This document shows, piece after piece, positions 8,109 to 15,619 of a DNA stretch of 16,832 nt. The notes under the pieces are model-generated. The model was not told where the DNA came from, searched no databases, and worked only from the letters and a program-made list of their open reading frames with translations. Source of the stretch: Gammaproteobacteria bacterium (lineage in GTDB: Bacteria > Pseudomonadota > Gammaproteobacteria > Pseudomonadales > Halieaceae); the NCBI GenBank assembly GCA_029859085.1, contig JAOUDU010000009.1, forward strand, positions 1 through 16,832. Reading direction: 5' to 3'. The translations under genes and the position numbers were made by a program. Every line of letters begins with the position of its first letter. Positions within the stretch are counted from its first letter, which is position 1.

Positions 8109-9797
8109 ATGTACCGCTATATTGTCGATAACGCTGTAACGTACACGTCGGAAGATTTCGTCCTCTTCAGGGAATCACCCTTCGCCTGCTGGATGGAGCG
8201 GCTGACCCTCGAAAACCCCGACCACGGTATCCCGCCGGACGTCGGCAGCCTGCCCCCCGGGGACAGCATAGAGCCGCAGGACGATATGGCCGACACCCTG
8301 CGCGCCGAGGGCAAGGACGTCCGCCTGATCGACTGGGAGGCGGATGAGCCGGATCGTCGCGCCGCCACCCTCGATGCGATGCGCAGGGGCGCCGATTTCA
8401 TCGTCAACGGCCAGCTCGCGCTGGGGCCACTGTCCGGTGCGGCCAATCTGCTGGTGCGCACCAGTGGCTATTCAGAGTTCGGCGATTTCCTCTACATTCC
8501 CTGTGAGACCCAGGCCAGGAGCACGCTGCACTCGGCGTTCCGGCTCTGTTTCCTGGCGGACCTGTTGCACAGCCTGCAGGGGCAGCTGCCACCGCAGATG
8601 CTGATCATTCGCGGCGGTGACGACCTGGTGCCGATGCAGACTGACAGCCATATTTACCACTACCGGGCGGTCAAGCAGCGCTTCATGGAAGCCATGCGCA
8701 GTTTTCGCAAGCATCGAATGCCGGATCCGGCGGAATCCGCCCATTTCGGTCGCTGGTCGGATTGTGCCCACGAGGTGCTGAAGCAGCGCCTGCTGCGCGA
8801 GGACCACCCGGCGGCGGACGCGGCCGATGAACCATTCGCGGAGCCGTTGCGCAAGGCGGTGGGCGCCATCGCAACCGGCGGCGCCAGCTCCTATGACCGG
8901 GACGATATCACCCAGCCCGGGCTGAACCGGGCGGACCCTGCGGCGGTGGCACTGGCGCCGGCGGGCCCAGAGGCCCGCGACAGCCTCGCTGCCGCGGGCA
9001 GTTTTACCCTGGCGGAGCAGGCGCGGATGCTGAAACCCGGCACCTACAAGCCCGGCCCGGGAGTCTACCGTATAGGGCGTCCCCGTGGCGCACCGCCGCA
9101 GGTGCAGGACCCGGTGGAGGCGCCGCCCGCGCCGGTGAAACCGCCGGAGCAGGTCGCTTATACGCCCCCGCAACCGGCGGCAGCAGCGCCCGCCGCCGAC
9201 AAGCCCAGGTACAATCGGCGCGCATCGGACGCCGCCCTGCAGAACCTTGAATTCATCGGCAGTGCCGCGCAGGTTCCCGGCCCCGGCATCTACACCGCGC
9301 CGGAACCGTTGCGTCCGCCCTTGGCTGGCGCGGCCCCGGCCCCCAGCCTGCGCGATCCGCGCACCCGGTTGCCGGCCCGGGATAGCCTTATCCCGGTCGC
9401 GGCACCCGAACCCATACTGGGCAAGGCGCCGTCCTGGGGCCTGCCGCCCGGGATGGATGAGGAAGAGATGCAGGTTCTGCCTTTGGCCTCTGCGCCGCCG
9501 GCAGAGCCGGTGCGACCCCAGGGCAGCGAACAGTCCGCCATCGACATGGATGGTACCCATCTCGCATCGCCGCCAGCCGCGCTGGCCACGGCCGGTGCCG
9601 AGCTGGCGGCGGAGATCGGTTTTGAGGTCCAGGAGATCAGGCACGGCTTCGGCCAGGCCGCGATCGAGCAACACCGGGCCCCCCGCCAGCGCCCCTTCGG
9701 AGACAGTATTTTCACTGACGGAACGTTCCCTGAGGCAGAGCCCGCAGGCGGCGGCTTCAGTGACAGCCTGATCACCAGCGATAACTACGACAGCTGA
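8109..9797 (+). CDS. RecB-like nuclease-domain protein, apparently inactive, with long disordered tail
   Basis: The 562-residue protein has two halves. Residues 1-235 resemble the N-terminal half of TM0106-family RecB-like nucleases: LRAEGKDV (64-71), AATLDAMRRGADFIVNGQL (85-103), SAFRLCFLADLLHSLQG (142-158), and YRAVKQRFMEAM (185-196). Where the family has GxADFL, this protein has GAANLL (110-115, Asp to Asn113). Where it has a DTK catalytic triplet, this protein has ETQ (133-135). The usual Cys-rich end (HCGxC) reads HFGRWSDC (212-219). The nuclease centre and Fe-S site therefore look lost. The C-terminal RNase H-like domain is replaced by about 325 Pro/Ala-rich residues with PGPGVY (315-320) and PGPGIY (390-395). 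The start is ATG 8109 with GAG at 8099-8101. The family link is from memory of motifs; no function is proposed. Confidence 0.7.
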   Translation: MYRYIVDNAVTYTSEDFVLFRESPFACWMERLTLENPDHGIPPDVGSLPPGDSIEPQDDMADTLRAEGKDVRLIDWEADEPDRRAATLDAMRRGADFIVNGQLALGPLSGAANLLVRTSGYSEFGDFLYIPCETQARSTLHSAFRLCFLADLLHSLQGQLPPQMLIIRGGDDLVPMQTDSHIYHYRAVKQRFMEAMRSFRKHRMPDPAESAHFGRWSDCAHEVLKQRLLREDHPAADAADEPFAEPLRKAVGAIATGGASSYDRDDITQPGLNRADPAAVALAPAGPEARDSLAAAGSFTLAEQARMLKPGTYKPGPGVYRIGRPRGAPPQVQDPVEAPPAPVKPPEQVAYTPPQPAAAAPAADKPRYNRRASDAALQNLEFIGSAAQVPGPGIYTAPEPLRPPLAGAAPAPSLRDPRTRLPARDSLIPVAAPEPILGKAPSWGLPPGMDEEEMQVLPLASAPPAEPVRPQGSEQSAIDMDGTHLASPPAALATAGAELAAEIGFEVQEIRHGFGQAAIEQHRAPRQRPFGDSIFTDGTFPEAEPAGGGFSDSLITSDNYDS

Positions 9798-9812
9798 GCA
9801 GCGGTCCGCTGC
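9798..9812. repeat. Perfect hairpin in a convergent gap
   Basis: GCAGCGG (9798-9804) and CCGCTGC (9806-9812) form a palindrome centred on T9805; in RNA a 6-bp stem with a 3-base loop is realistic. It begins immediately after the stop of the pseudo-nuclease gene, and 24 bases separate it from the convergent epoxide hydrolase stop. No T-run on either strand. Confidence 0.4.
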
Positions 9813-9836
9813 CCGCCAGCCCGGGCTCGCGGCCAA

Positions 9837-10991
9837 TCAGGCCCGCAGGTTGCGGAAGCAGTCTCGCAGTTCCGCCAGGAACAGCTGCGGCTGCTCCAGC
9901 GCCGCAAAATGCCCGCCCCGGTCCAGTTCGTTCCAGTAGATGAGATTGCTGAAGCGACGCTCGGCCCAGCGTCGGCTGGTGCGAAATATCTCTTTCGGGA
10001 AAATGGAACATCCCACCGGCATGGCGATGGGCTCCATGCCCGTCGCATTGAAGCTCTCCCAGTACAGGCGGGCTGAGCTGCCGGCGGAATTGGTCAGCCA
10101 GTAGAGCATCACGTTATCCAGCAACTCGTCCCGGCTCACTGCATGCTCCGGGTGTTTGACGCCGTCCCTCTCGCAATCGGTCCACGCGTAAAACTTTTCC
10201 ACGATCCAGGCCATCTGGCCGACCGGCGAATCCGCCAGGCCGTAAGCCAGTGTCTGGGGACGGGTGGATTGCTGCCTGGAGTAGCCGGAGTCCCACCGGC
10301 TATAGAATTTCACCGCCTCCAGGGCCGACTGCTCCCGGGGCGTCAGGTCCTCCATGGTTGCCGGGTCGGGCGCTACGATGGGCATGGTGATGTGTATCCC
10401 CGCGCAGTGGCGCGTTTCGGTCTGCCCCATACTCTGGGTGATGATGGCGCCCCAATCGCCACCCTGGGCCACGTAGCGATCGTAGCCCAGGCGGGACATC
10501 AGGCGGCCCCACATCCCGCCGATTTTCTGTACGGAGGTGCCCGTGGTTTCCGGCTTGCCGGAAAAACCGTAGCCCGGCAGGGAGGGCACGACCACGTGAA
10601 AGGCGTCCTCCGCCCTGCCGCCGTGGGCGACAGGATCTGCCAGGGCGTCGATGATTTTGTGGAATTCCACCACCGAGCCCGGCCAGCCGTGGGACAGGAT
10701 AATCGGCAGCGCTGTCGGTTCGGGGCTGCGGCGGTGGATGCAATGGATGTCGATGCCGTCGATGTTCGCGATGAACTGCGGCCACTGATTCAGGCGCCGC
10801 TCGATCCGGCGCCAGTCATACTCCTGCGCCCAGTAATCCGCCAGCTCGCGGGTGTATTGCAGCGGCATGCCCTGGCTCCAGTCCTGGCAGGTTTCCCGGT
10901 CGGGCCAGCGGGTGAGGGCGAGCCGCTGCCGCAGGTCCTGGAGTTGGGCCTCGGCGATGGCTACGGTGAAGGGTGAAAGGTCCGGGTTCAT
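9837..10991 (-). CDS. Epoxide hydrolase, EHN domain plus alpha/beta hydrolase (microsomal type)
   Basis: The 384-residue enzyme has an N-terminal EHN domain (about 1-105; LRQRLALTRWPD, WRRIERRLNQWPQF) followed by an alpha/beta-hydrolase core. HGWPGS (101-106) is the oxyanion-hole motif. Asp179 in GGDWGA is the nucleophile, Glu334 in FPKE the likely acid of the charge relay, and His361 in DRGGHFAALE the base. Tyr310 in SARLYWESF is a likely lid tyrosine. It should open an epoxide to a vicinal diol through an ester intermediate, using water. There is no signal peptide. ATG 10991 has only a poor ribosome binding site. It lies 88 bases downstream of the SRPBCC-SDR gene on the same strand, with a weak hairpin between. 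The epoxide substrate is unknown. Confidence 0.93.
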   Translation of the reverse strand: MNPDLSPFTVAIAEAQLQDLRQRLALTRWPDRETCQDWSQGMPLQYTRELADYWAQEYDWRRIERRLNQWPQFIANIDGIDIHCIHRRSPEPTALPIILSHGWPGSVVEFHKIIDALADPVAHGGRAEDAFHVVVPSLPGYGFSGKPETTGTSVQKIGGMWGRLMSRLGYDRYVAQGGDWGAIITQSMGQTETRHCAGIHITMPIVAPDPATMEDLTPREQSALEAVKFYSRWDSGYSRQQSTRPQTLAYGLADSPVGQMAWIVEKFYAWTDCERDGVKHPEHAVSRDELLDNVMLYWLTNSAGSSARLYWESFNATGMEPIAMPVGCSIFPKEIFRTSRRWAERRFSNLIYWNELDRGGHFAALEQPQLFLAELRDCFRNLRA

Positions 10992-11018
10992 TGCAGGTGG
11001 GCCTGGTCGCTGTGGTAA

Positions 11019-11035
11019 AGGGTCGCTGCAACCCT
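11019..11035 (-). terminator. Weak hairpin between SRPBCC-SDR and epoxide hydrolase genes
   Basis: On the minus strand AGGGTTG, loop CAG, CGACCCT forms a 7-bp stem with one G-T wobble, followed by only two further Ts. It could reduce read-through from the upstream SDR gene into the epoxide hydrolase gene. Confidence 0.3.
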
Positions 11036-11079
11036 ACGGCAGGCCGAGGCAGCAATGCAAGCGGGGCCCGGTCGATAGT

Positions 11080-12510
11080 TCAGCCGGCCAGGGCCCGGTA
11101 AGCCCCTGCCGTCATCCCGGGCCGGTAGCACGCCAGCGCCTCCAGCAGGGCGCTGCGCTCCTGCTCGGTCTCCCGGGTAGAGGCTATCAGGTGGGTGGTC
11201 CTGGGTTCCCGGTCGAGGAACAGCTTGCCGCTGGTTTTTGCCGCCTCGGTGGCTGTCGCCAGCCAGACGATAGTGTCCGCCCCCTGTTCGGGGGTGCGCA
11301 GCACCGGCCGGGTCAGGCGATGGAAGGTCGGCAGGGACGATTTCACCCCCGGGGTCCTTGCCCAGCCCGGGTGCATCGCGTTTACCACGATGTTCTCACC
11401 GGCCCAGGCCTTTGCCCACTCCTCGGTGACGATCATCAGGCCGCGCTTGGCCCTGGCATAGGCGACGCTGCCGGAGTAGTTCTCTAGCGGCGCCTCGAGG
11501 CGCTCGAGGTCCAGCCGCTGGCTGTACATACCCCCGGAGACCACATTGATCACCCGGGCGCTGCCAGCCCCGGCCAGCAGCGGTTTCAGGCCCTCGGTCA
11601 GGCGGTATGGGCTCAGCAGTAACAGGGCGAAACTCTCCTCCAGGCCCTCTGCCGTCTCCCGGCGGGGGTTGAACAGGGCCCCGGCGTTGTTTACCAGGAC
11701 GTCGATGGGTTTGCCTATGCGCTTGAGGCGGCGCACCAGCCTGTCCACTTCTGACATCAGGCTGAGGTCGGCTATCTCGATACGTACGCGGTTGTTCCCC
11801 GACTCGCGCTCAATCGCCTGTTTCAGCTCGAGTGCCTTGCTTTCGTTGCGGATGACCAGGGTGAGTTCGGCGCCGAGTTCGGCCAGCCGGTGTGCAGCCG
11901 CAAGGCCAAGCCCGGCACTGGCGCCGGTGATAACCACGTGTTTGTCACCCATCCAGCCGGATACCGGGTGCCAGTTCTTCTTGCCCTTGTTGTAGCCCGC
12001 CCGGGTGAATTGCGCGAGGGCCGGAACAACCAGTCTATCCGCCCAGCGCGCTGAATCCGGCAGCGCCGGCGCCGGGAAGTTGTCATCCAGCGCGCGCTTG
12101 AGTCCCTGCACCGACTCGTGACCCATCCGCTCCAGGCCGTCCTGGAAACGCGCCGCGATAGCCGCCAGCGGCTTTTGGAAGGTAAACGTGGCGCGGTAAT
12201 CTATGCGTGTACCGGTGGCTGTCCCGGTAAAACGGATTTCATCGTCCACCTCGAAAAAGCGGCTGCTGCCGTGCAACCTGAGCAAAGCACCGGGTTCGTG
12301 GTGGGTCAGGGTGTACGCCAGCGTGACACTGCCAAGGGGCTGCCGGCACACCACCTCGAACAGGGTGCCGGCGCCGATGGGGCCGCCGCTGAGCTTGCGC
12401 GCGGAGATGACGGTGCTGTCCCACTGCTCGGTGGTGCGAAAGTCGGCCACGTAGGCGAAGGCCTCGGCGACCGGCCGGTTTACGTCAATTTTCTCGTGCA
12501 GTGTGATCAT
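11080..12510 (-). CDS. SRPBCC-SDR two-domain oxidoreductase
   Basis: This 476-residue protein joins two domains. Residues 1-145 read as an SRPBCC (polyketide cyclase/StAR-like) ligand-binding domain: HEKIDVNRPVAEAFAYVADF, FTGTATGTRIDYRATFTF, and the long C-terminal helix ending LKRALDD. After a linker (146-188) comes a short-chain dehydrogenase: TGASAGLG (195-202) for NAD(P), NNAG (274-277), Ser325 in VVSGGMYS, and Tyr351/Lys355 in YARAK. All four SDR catalytic positions are present, so the enzyme should be active. The SDR part resembles DHRS12-like proteins. A plausible role is to hold a hydrophobic substrate in the SRPBCC cavity for the SDR domain; that is inference. ATG 12510 is chosen over TTG 12519 because GGGAA and GAG lie upstream of it. 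It may be co-transcribed with the epoxide hydrolase. Confidence 0.88.
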   Translation of the reverse strand: MITLHEKIDVNRPVAEAFAYVADFRTTEQWDSTVISARKLSGGPIGAGTLFEVVCRQPLGSVTLAYTLTHHEPGALLRLHGSSRFFEVDDEIRFTGTATGTRIDYRATFTFQKPLAAIAARFQDGLERMGHESVQGLKRALDDNFPAPALPDSARWADRLVVPALAQFTRAGYNKGKKNWHPVSGWMGDKHVVITGASAGLGLAAAHRLAELGAELTLVIRNESKALELKQAIERESGNNRVRIEIADLSLMSEVDRLVRRLKRIGKPIDVLVNNAGALFNPRRETAEGLEESFALLLLSPYRLTEGLKPLLAGAGSARVINVVSGGMYSQRLDLERLEAPLENYSGSVAYARAKRGLMIVTEEWAKAWAGENIVVNAMHPGWARTPGVKSSLPTFHRLTRPVLRTPEQGADTIVWLATATEAAKTSGKLFLDREPRTTHLIASTRETEQERSALLEALACYRPGMTAGAYRALAG

Positions 12511-12637
12511 GGTGCTCAATTCCCGGTTGTGTCGATAACCTGTTTACGCAGCCCGGTCTCGGATGGCTCACTCTGCCCGTGCTATTGGCAGCATTTGACA
12601 AAACTGCAGTGAGCCAGCATCGTTCCCACACGCGGGT

Positions 12638-12667
12638 TTGATACTGTCAGCACCCGTTAAATATAGC
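12638..12667 (+). promoter_or_regulatory. Weak candidate sigma-70 promoter for the small periplasmic protein
   Basis: TTGATA (12638-12643) and TATAGC (12662-12667) are spaced by 18 bases. The implied start near 12674 would leave an extremely short leader, with the ribosome binding site at its 5' end, which weakens the call. A perfect TTGACA at 12595-12600 lacks a partner -10. Confidence 0.25.
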
Positions 12668-12685
12668 AGTTGCAGGGGATTTCAG

Positions 12686-13138
12686 ATGATCGGCAAGTTG
12701 GTGAGCACAACCGTGGTGACTCTGGCAGTTATGGCCCCGGGGCCGGCAGTGGCCGAAAAACCTCGCGGCGCGGTCCGCTGCGCCGATCTGCAATGGTCGG
12801 CGCAGGTGCTGGCGGTGAATCCGGATATAGCCCTGGCCTGCCAGGGGGTGTACGAAAAAGATGGCATCCTGTATGCGAAAGCGACCATCGAGGTGGTGAA
12901 GGTTGTGGGCAATACCCTGCGCTTTCGCACCCGGCTTACCGACGGCAGCCTGGGCAAGCGCCGCAGCGTGACACTGGACAGCCAATGGCGGGTCAATATC
13001 GGCGGCCGCGAGTACCGGCTCACCGACCTGGTCGAGGGCCAGCAACTCGACATTTTCCTGCCCCAGGACCGCTTCGCGCTCAGTGTCATCGGCAGTAATG
13101 ACAGCAAAACCAAGGACATAGAGCCGGCGGCAGACTGA
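12686..13138 (+). CDS. Small exported protein of unknown function
   Basis: The 150-residue protein opens with a signal peptide (hydrophobic residues 5-17, likely cleavage after AVA at residue 23). The mature part is predicted mostly beta: Cys32 and Cys52 could form a disulphide, followed by GILYAKATIEVVKVVG, RSVTLDSQWRVNIGGREYR and LVEGQQLDIFLPQDRFAL. It looks like a small beta-barrel-like or OB-like periplasmic protein, but I recognise no family. ATG 12686 is supported by AGGGG (12674-12678) at seven-base spacing; the frame also extends to 12638 without a good site. It is divergent from the SDR gene and its stop is only five bases from that of a convergent gene. Confidence 0.75.
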   Translation: MIGKLVSTTVVTLAVMAPGPAVAEKPRGAVRCADLQWSAQVLAVNPDIALACQGVYEKDGILYAKATIEVVKVVGNTLRFRTRLTDGSLGKRRSVTLDSQWRVNIGGREYRLTDLVEGQQLDIFLPQDRFALSVIGSNDSKTKDIEPAAD

Positions 13139-13143
13139 GCGGT

Positions 13144-13482
13144 TCAGTCTTCCTCTACCCACACCCTGCGCAGGGGCTCGCCGAAGTCATCGTAGATAAT
13201 CTTGCGCCTCGGCTGGGGCAGCCGGCTGCGCTTGCGGACCGGGCGCCGTCGCAGGTTCAGCATCCGCCTGGCGTCTATGGCCGCAACCACTTCCGGTACC
13301 GGTGTGCGCGGCAGCGGCGGCTCGGTGAACAGCCTGCGGTTCAGGAACAGCGGGGGGTCGCCCGGATCTTTGCCGCTGACGCCGCGCGGAACGCTTTCCA
13401 CCTCGCCGCCCCGGTTCAGGAACCGCTCGACTTCCAGCTGCAGCTCCGCCCTCACGTCCGCTTTTGATACAGGTTTTTTCAA
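13144..13482 (-). CDS. Small basic protein of unknown function with FLxRGG motif
   Basis: This 112-residue, strongly basic protein begins with a helix (VSKADVRAELQLEVERFL), then NRGGEVESVPRGVSGKDPGDPP, a segment RTPVPEVVAAIDARR, and an Arg/Lys-rich stretch (77-94) before the acidic tail EPLRRVWVEED. It reads like a nucleic-acid- or RNA-polymerase-associated small protein. The ERFLNRGGEV segment recalls the EEFLxRGGxV segment of Pseudomonas SutA, but that is a short resemblance and not a family assignment. The start is TTG 13482, with GGAG and AGG in the bases before it; no ATG is available. It is the last gene of a probable three-gene minus-strand set, 59 bases after the peptidase gene. Confidence 0.65.
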   Translation of the reverse strand: MKKPVSKADVRAELQLEVERFLNRGGEVESVPRGVSGKDPGDPPLFLNRRLFTEPPLPRTPVPEVVAAIDARRMLNLRRRPVRKRSRLPQPRRKIIYDDFGEPLRRVWVEED

Positions 13483-13541
13483 GATAACCTGCTCCAGGTC
13501 CGGTTGCCCAAACGGCGTAGTATAACGCCGCTTCGCAACAA

Positions 13542-14510
13542 TTACAGAGCGGGCGCCGGAACCGCGACGATTCCCCTGCGCAGGCGAGCGCCCGGGCCGG
13601 TTTCCTGCAACCGTATCTGCCCATCCTCGATATCGATACCCAGGCTCGCGAAGATGGCGGCAAAGGGCGGAACCGCAGTGGAGTTGGCGACTTCGTCATA
13701 CAGGATGCTGAACAGCACCACGCGGTTCAGCTGATCCAGTCGCGCCACGATCTCCGGTACCGGGAGGCGCTCCTCGGCGCAGCACTGGTTGAGCCGTTCC
13801 AGCGCCTTGTCGAGGCTCAGCTTGCCACCGGACTGGAGTCTCAGGCGGGTGTCGGCGGCCAGGAAATACCAGGCCCCGCTCCAGTAGACACGCATGAAGC
13901 CGCCGTCCTCCCGCAGCCTGTCACTGACCGCCTGCAGGGCCTGGCCATCGAATTGGGTTTCCGCGAGGCCTCGCTGGAAGCCGTTGTACAGCCGCTGCCA
14001 CATTTCGCGCTCGCTGATCAGCCCGGCCCTGGCCTGCAGGATGTTCTGGTAGTAACTCGCCAGGCCCTCGCTGAACCAGGCGTCACCCGAACCCTGGTAG
14101 GGAATCAGCAGGTGGGCGAGTTCGTGATAGCTGGTCCAGGCCCGCTGTAACTCGTCCGCCGAGGCAAAGGCCGCGGTAAAAAACTCGACCCTGGTGATAT
14201 CTTCGCGCCGCACCTGCGCCCAGGGGATAGGCTCGGAGGAGCTGGCGGCGGTGGGTGCGATGCTTATCTGCCAGTGCCGGGTGGGCCAGTGGCCGTAGAC
14301 CCCGCCCAGGGCCGCCGCAATGTAGTCGACCCACTGCATCAGGTTGTCGCGCATCGCGGGCTTGAACTGGTTGCTGATAAGCACTTCAAGCTGGCGCCCG
14401 TCCTGGACGCGCAGGTAGCGCGTTGTTTCATCCGCTGTCGTCGCCGGCGATGCCAGGGACGCCGGGGACAGCAGCGCGATAAGCAGCAGGGCGCTGGCGC
14501 TGTGTTTCAA
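13542..14510 (-). CDS. Exported M61-like gluzincin metallopeptidase
   Basis: The 322-residue protein has a signal peptide (residues 1-20, hydrophobic 6-16) and a zinc peptidase core. HELAH (129-133) gives two zinc-binding histidines and the catalytic Glu130, and Glu148 in AWFSEGLASYYQ is the third ligand. The spacing and the SEGLASYY segment match the M61 glycyl-aminopeptidase clan, although the protein is shorter than full M61 enzymes (about 550-600 residues) and lacks their PDZ domain. It should act in the periplasm on peptides; the substrate is unknown. The start is TTG 14510, which gives the signal peptide directly. It lies five bases after the TGA of the upstream hydrolase gene, so translation is probably coupled. 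Confidence 0.82.
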   Translation of the reverse strand: MKHSASALLLIALLSPASLASPATTADETTRYLRVQDGRQLEVLISNQFKPAMRDNLMQWVDYIAAALGGVYGHWPTRHWQISIAPTAASSSEPIPWAQVRREDITRVEFFTAAFASADELQRAWTSYHELAHLLIPYQGSGDAWFSEGLASYYQNILQARAGLISEREMWQRLYNGFQRGLAETQFDGQALQAVSDRLREDGGFMRVYWSGAWYFLAADTRLRLQSGGKLSLDKALERLNQCCAEERLPVPEIVARLDQLNRVVLFSILYDEVANSTAVPPFAAIFASLGIDIEDGQIRLQETGPGARLRRGIVAVPAPAL

Positions 14511-14515
14511 ACCGT

Positions 14516-15493
14516 TCAGGACCCGTTTGCCCCGGGCCGGCCCGACCCGCCGAACCCGGCGAGTTCCGCCATCCGGGAGAACAGCTCGAACACGTCGGTC
14601 GTCGCTGCATCGCCCTTGAATTCGCGGTAGAGCGAATCGACGTTGACGGCGATGCGCTCCGGGTCCGACCAGGCTGAATATTCGCGCAATTCGATGTCCC
14701 TGGCCGCTTCAAAGGCGTCCATACCGGCATCAAACCGCGACCTGGCCTGGTCGCGGACATACTCCAGGTATTGCCGCACCCCAGCCACGCCCTTCTTGTC
14801 GGTTACCGGGCCATGGCCGGGGACGATATGTTCCACATCCATAGCCTCGATCAGTCGGCAGGCCTTGATCCAGTTGGCGACGGGCCCCTGCCACATGATT
14901 GGCGTGCCTTCGATGAACAGTATGTCCCCGGTGAAGACCGTTCGGTCCCTGGGCGAATGCACCAGCACGTCGCCCCGGGTGTGGGCCGGGCCTACTTCGA
15001 TCAGGTGCACCGGTTTGTCGCCAACGCGCAGGTCGAGGTGGCCGTCGAAAGTGCTGTTAGGCGGGGTGTGGGTGATGCCCGTGAACTTGAACTGCCCGAA
15101 GCAGTGCAGGAAATACTCTCCCACCTTGCCCATGGTGCCGGCCATCTCCATGATGGCCGCCATGGCCTGGGGCGGGAGTTCATTCATCTCCGCCGCGGAG
15201 GCGGATGAGGCGATGATGCGGGCTCCTGCCACCAGTTCATTGCCGTGGCAGTGATCGCCATTGGCGTGGGTGTTGACCAGGGTGTCGATGGTTCCTGCGC
15301 GGGGCTCCGCACGCCGCATCGCCCGCAGCATCTCGTCGGTGAGGGCCAGGTCGTACAGGGTATCAACCAACAGGGATTCCTCCCCGTCGGCGATCAGGCC
15401 CGCGTTGCTCCAGCCCCAGGTTCCCCGGGGTGCCAGCCAGGCGTAGGCGCCATCCGCCAACTCCCGCAATCCGTGTCCGGCCATCGTTGCCAT
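14516..15493 (-). CDS. Metallo-beta-lactamase-fold hydrolase
   Basis: The 325-residue MBL-fold protein keeps most metal ligands: THANGDH (75-81, His76, Asp80, His81), His171 in GPAHTRGD, Asp190 in TGDILF and His227 in VPGHGPV. The second His of the usual HxHxDH is Asn78, giving HxNxDH, a variant seen in some MBL-fold hydrolases. The C-terminal about 80 residues form a helical extension with WSDPERIAVNVDSLYREF. No signal peptide is seen. Family members range from thioesterases and lactonases to sulfatases and beta-lactamases; I cannot choose. ATG 15493 follows GGAG at seven-base spacing; ATG 15484 is an alternative. It heads the minus-strand set and is divergent from plsC. Confidence 0.88.
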   Translation of the reverse strand: MATMAGHGLRELADGAYAWLAPRGTWGWSNAGLIADGEESLLVDTLYDLALTDEMLRAMRRAEPRAGTIDTLVNTHANGDHCHGNELVAGARIIASSASAAEMNELPPQAMAAIMEMAGTMGKVGEYFLHCFGQFKFTGITHTPPNSTFDGHLDLRVGDKPVHLIEVGPAHTRGDVLVHSPRDRTVFTGDILFIEGTPIMWQGPVANWIKACRLIEAMDVEHIVPGHGPVTDKKGVAGVRQYLEYVRDQARSRFDAGMDAFEAARDIELREYSAWSDPERIAVNVDSLYREFKGDAATTDVFELFSRMAELAGFGGSGRPGANGS

Positions 15494-15619
15494 AATACTG
15501 CTCCGCGCGATATACCCGGGCCAATATTACGCACATTTACCCGTGAATACATGGGCAAGGTTTTCTCCCGGGTTCACAATCTGTTTTAATACCGGTCCCG
15601 ATATCGCTGGAAGCTAAGC

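Noticed and set aside
8109..9797. Pseudo-nuclease gene as part of a defence island
   Set aside because: Neighbours are metabolic (amidohydrolase, epoxide hydrolase) with no restriction, toxin-antitoxin or phage genes, so defence is not supported.
8472..9836. Open frame of 454 codons on the minus strand opposite the pseudo-nuclease gene
   Set aside because: Arg/Gly/His-rich shadow composition and no motifs. The plus-strand frame has family motifs, a ribosome binding site and a candidate promoter.
10143..10976. 277-codon plus-strand frame opposite the epoxide hydrolase
   Set aside because: The epoxide hydrolase motifs on the minus strand are complete; this is its shadow.
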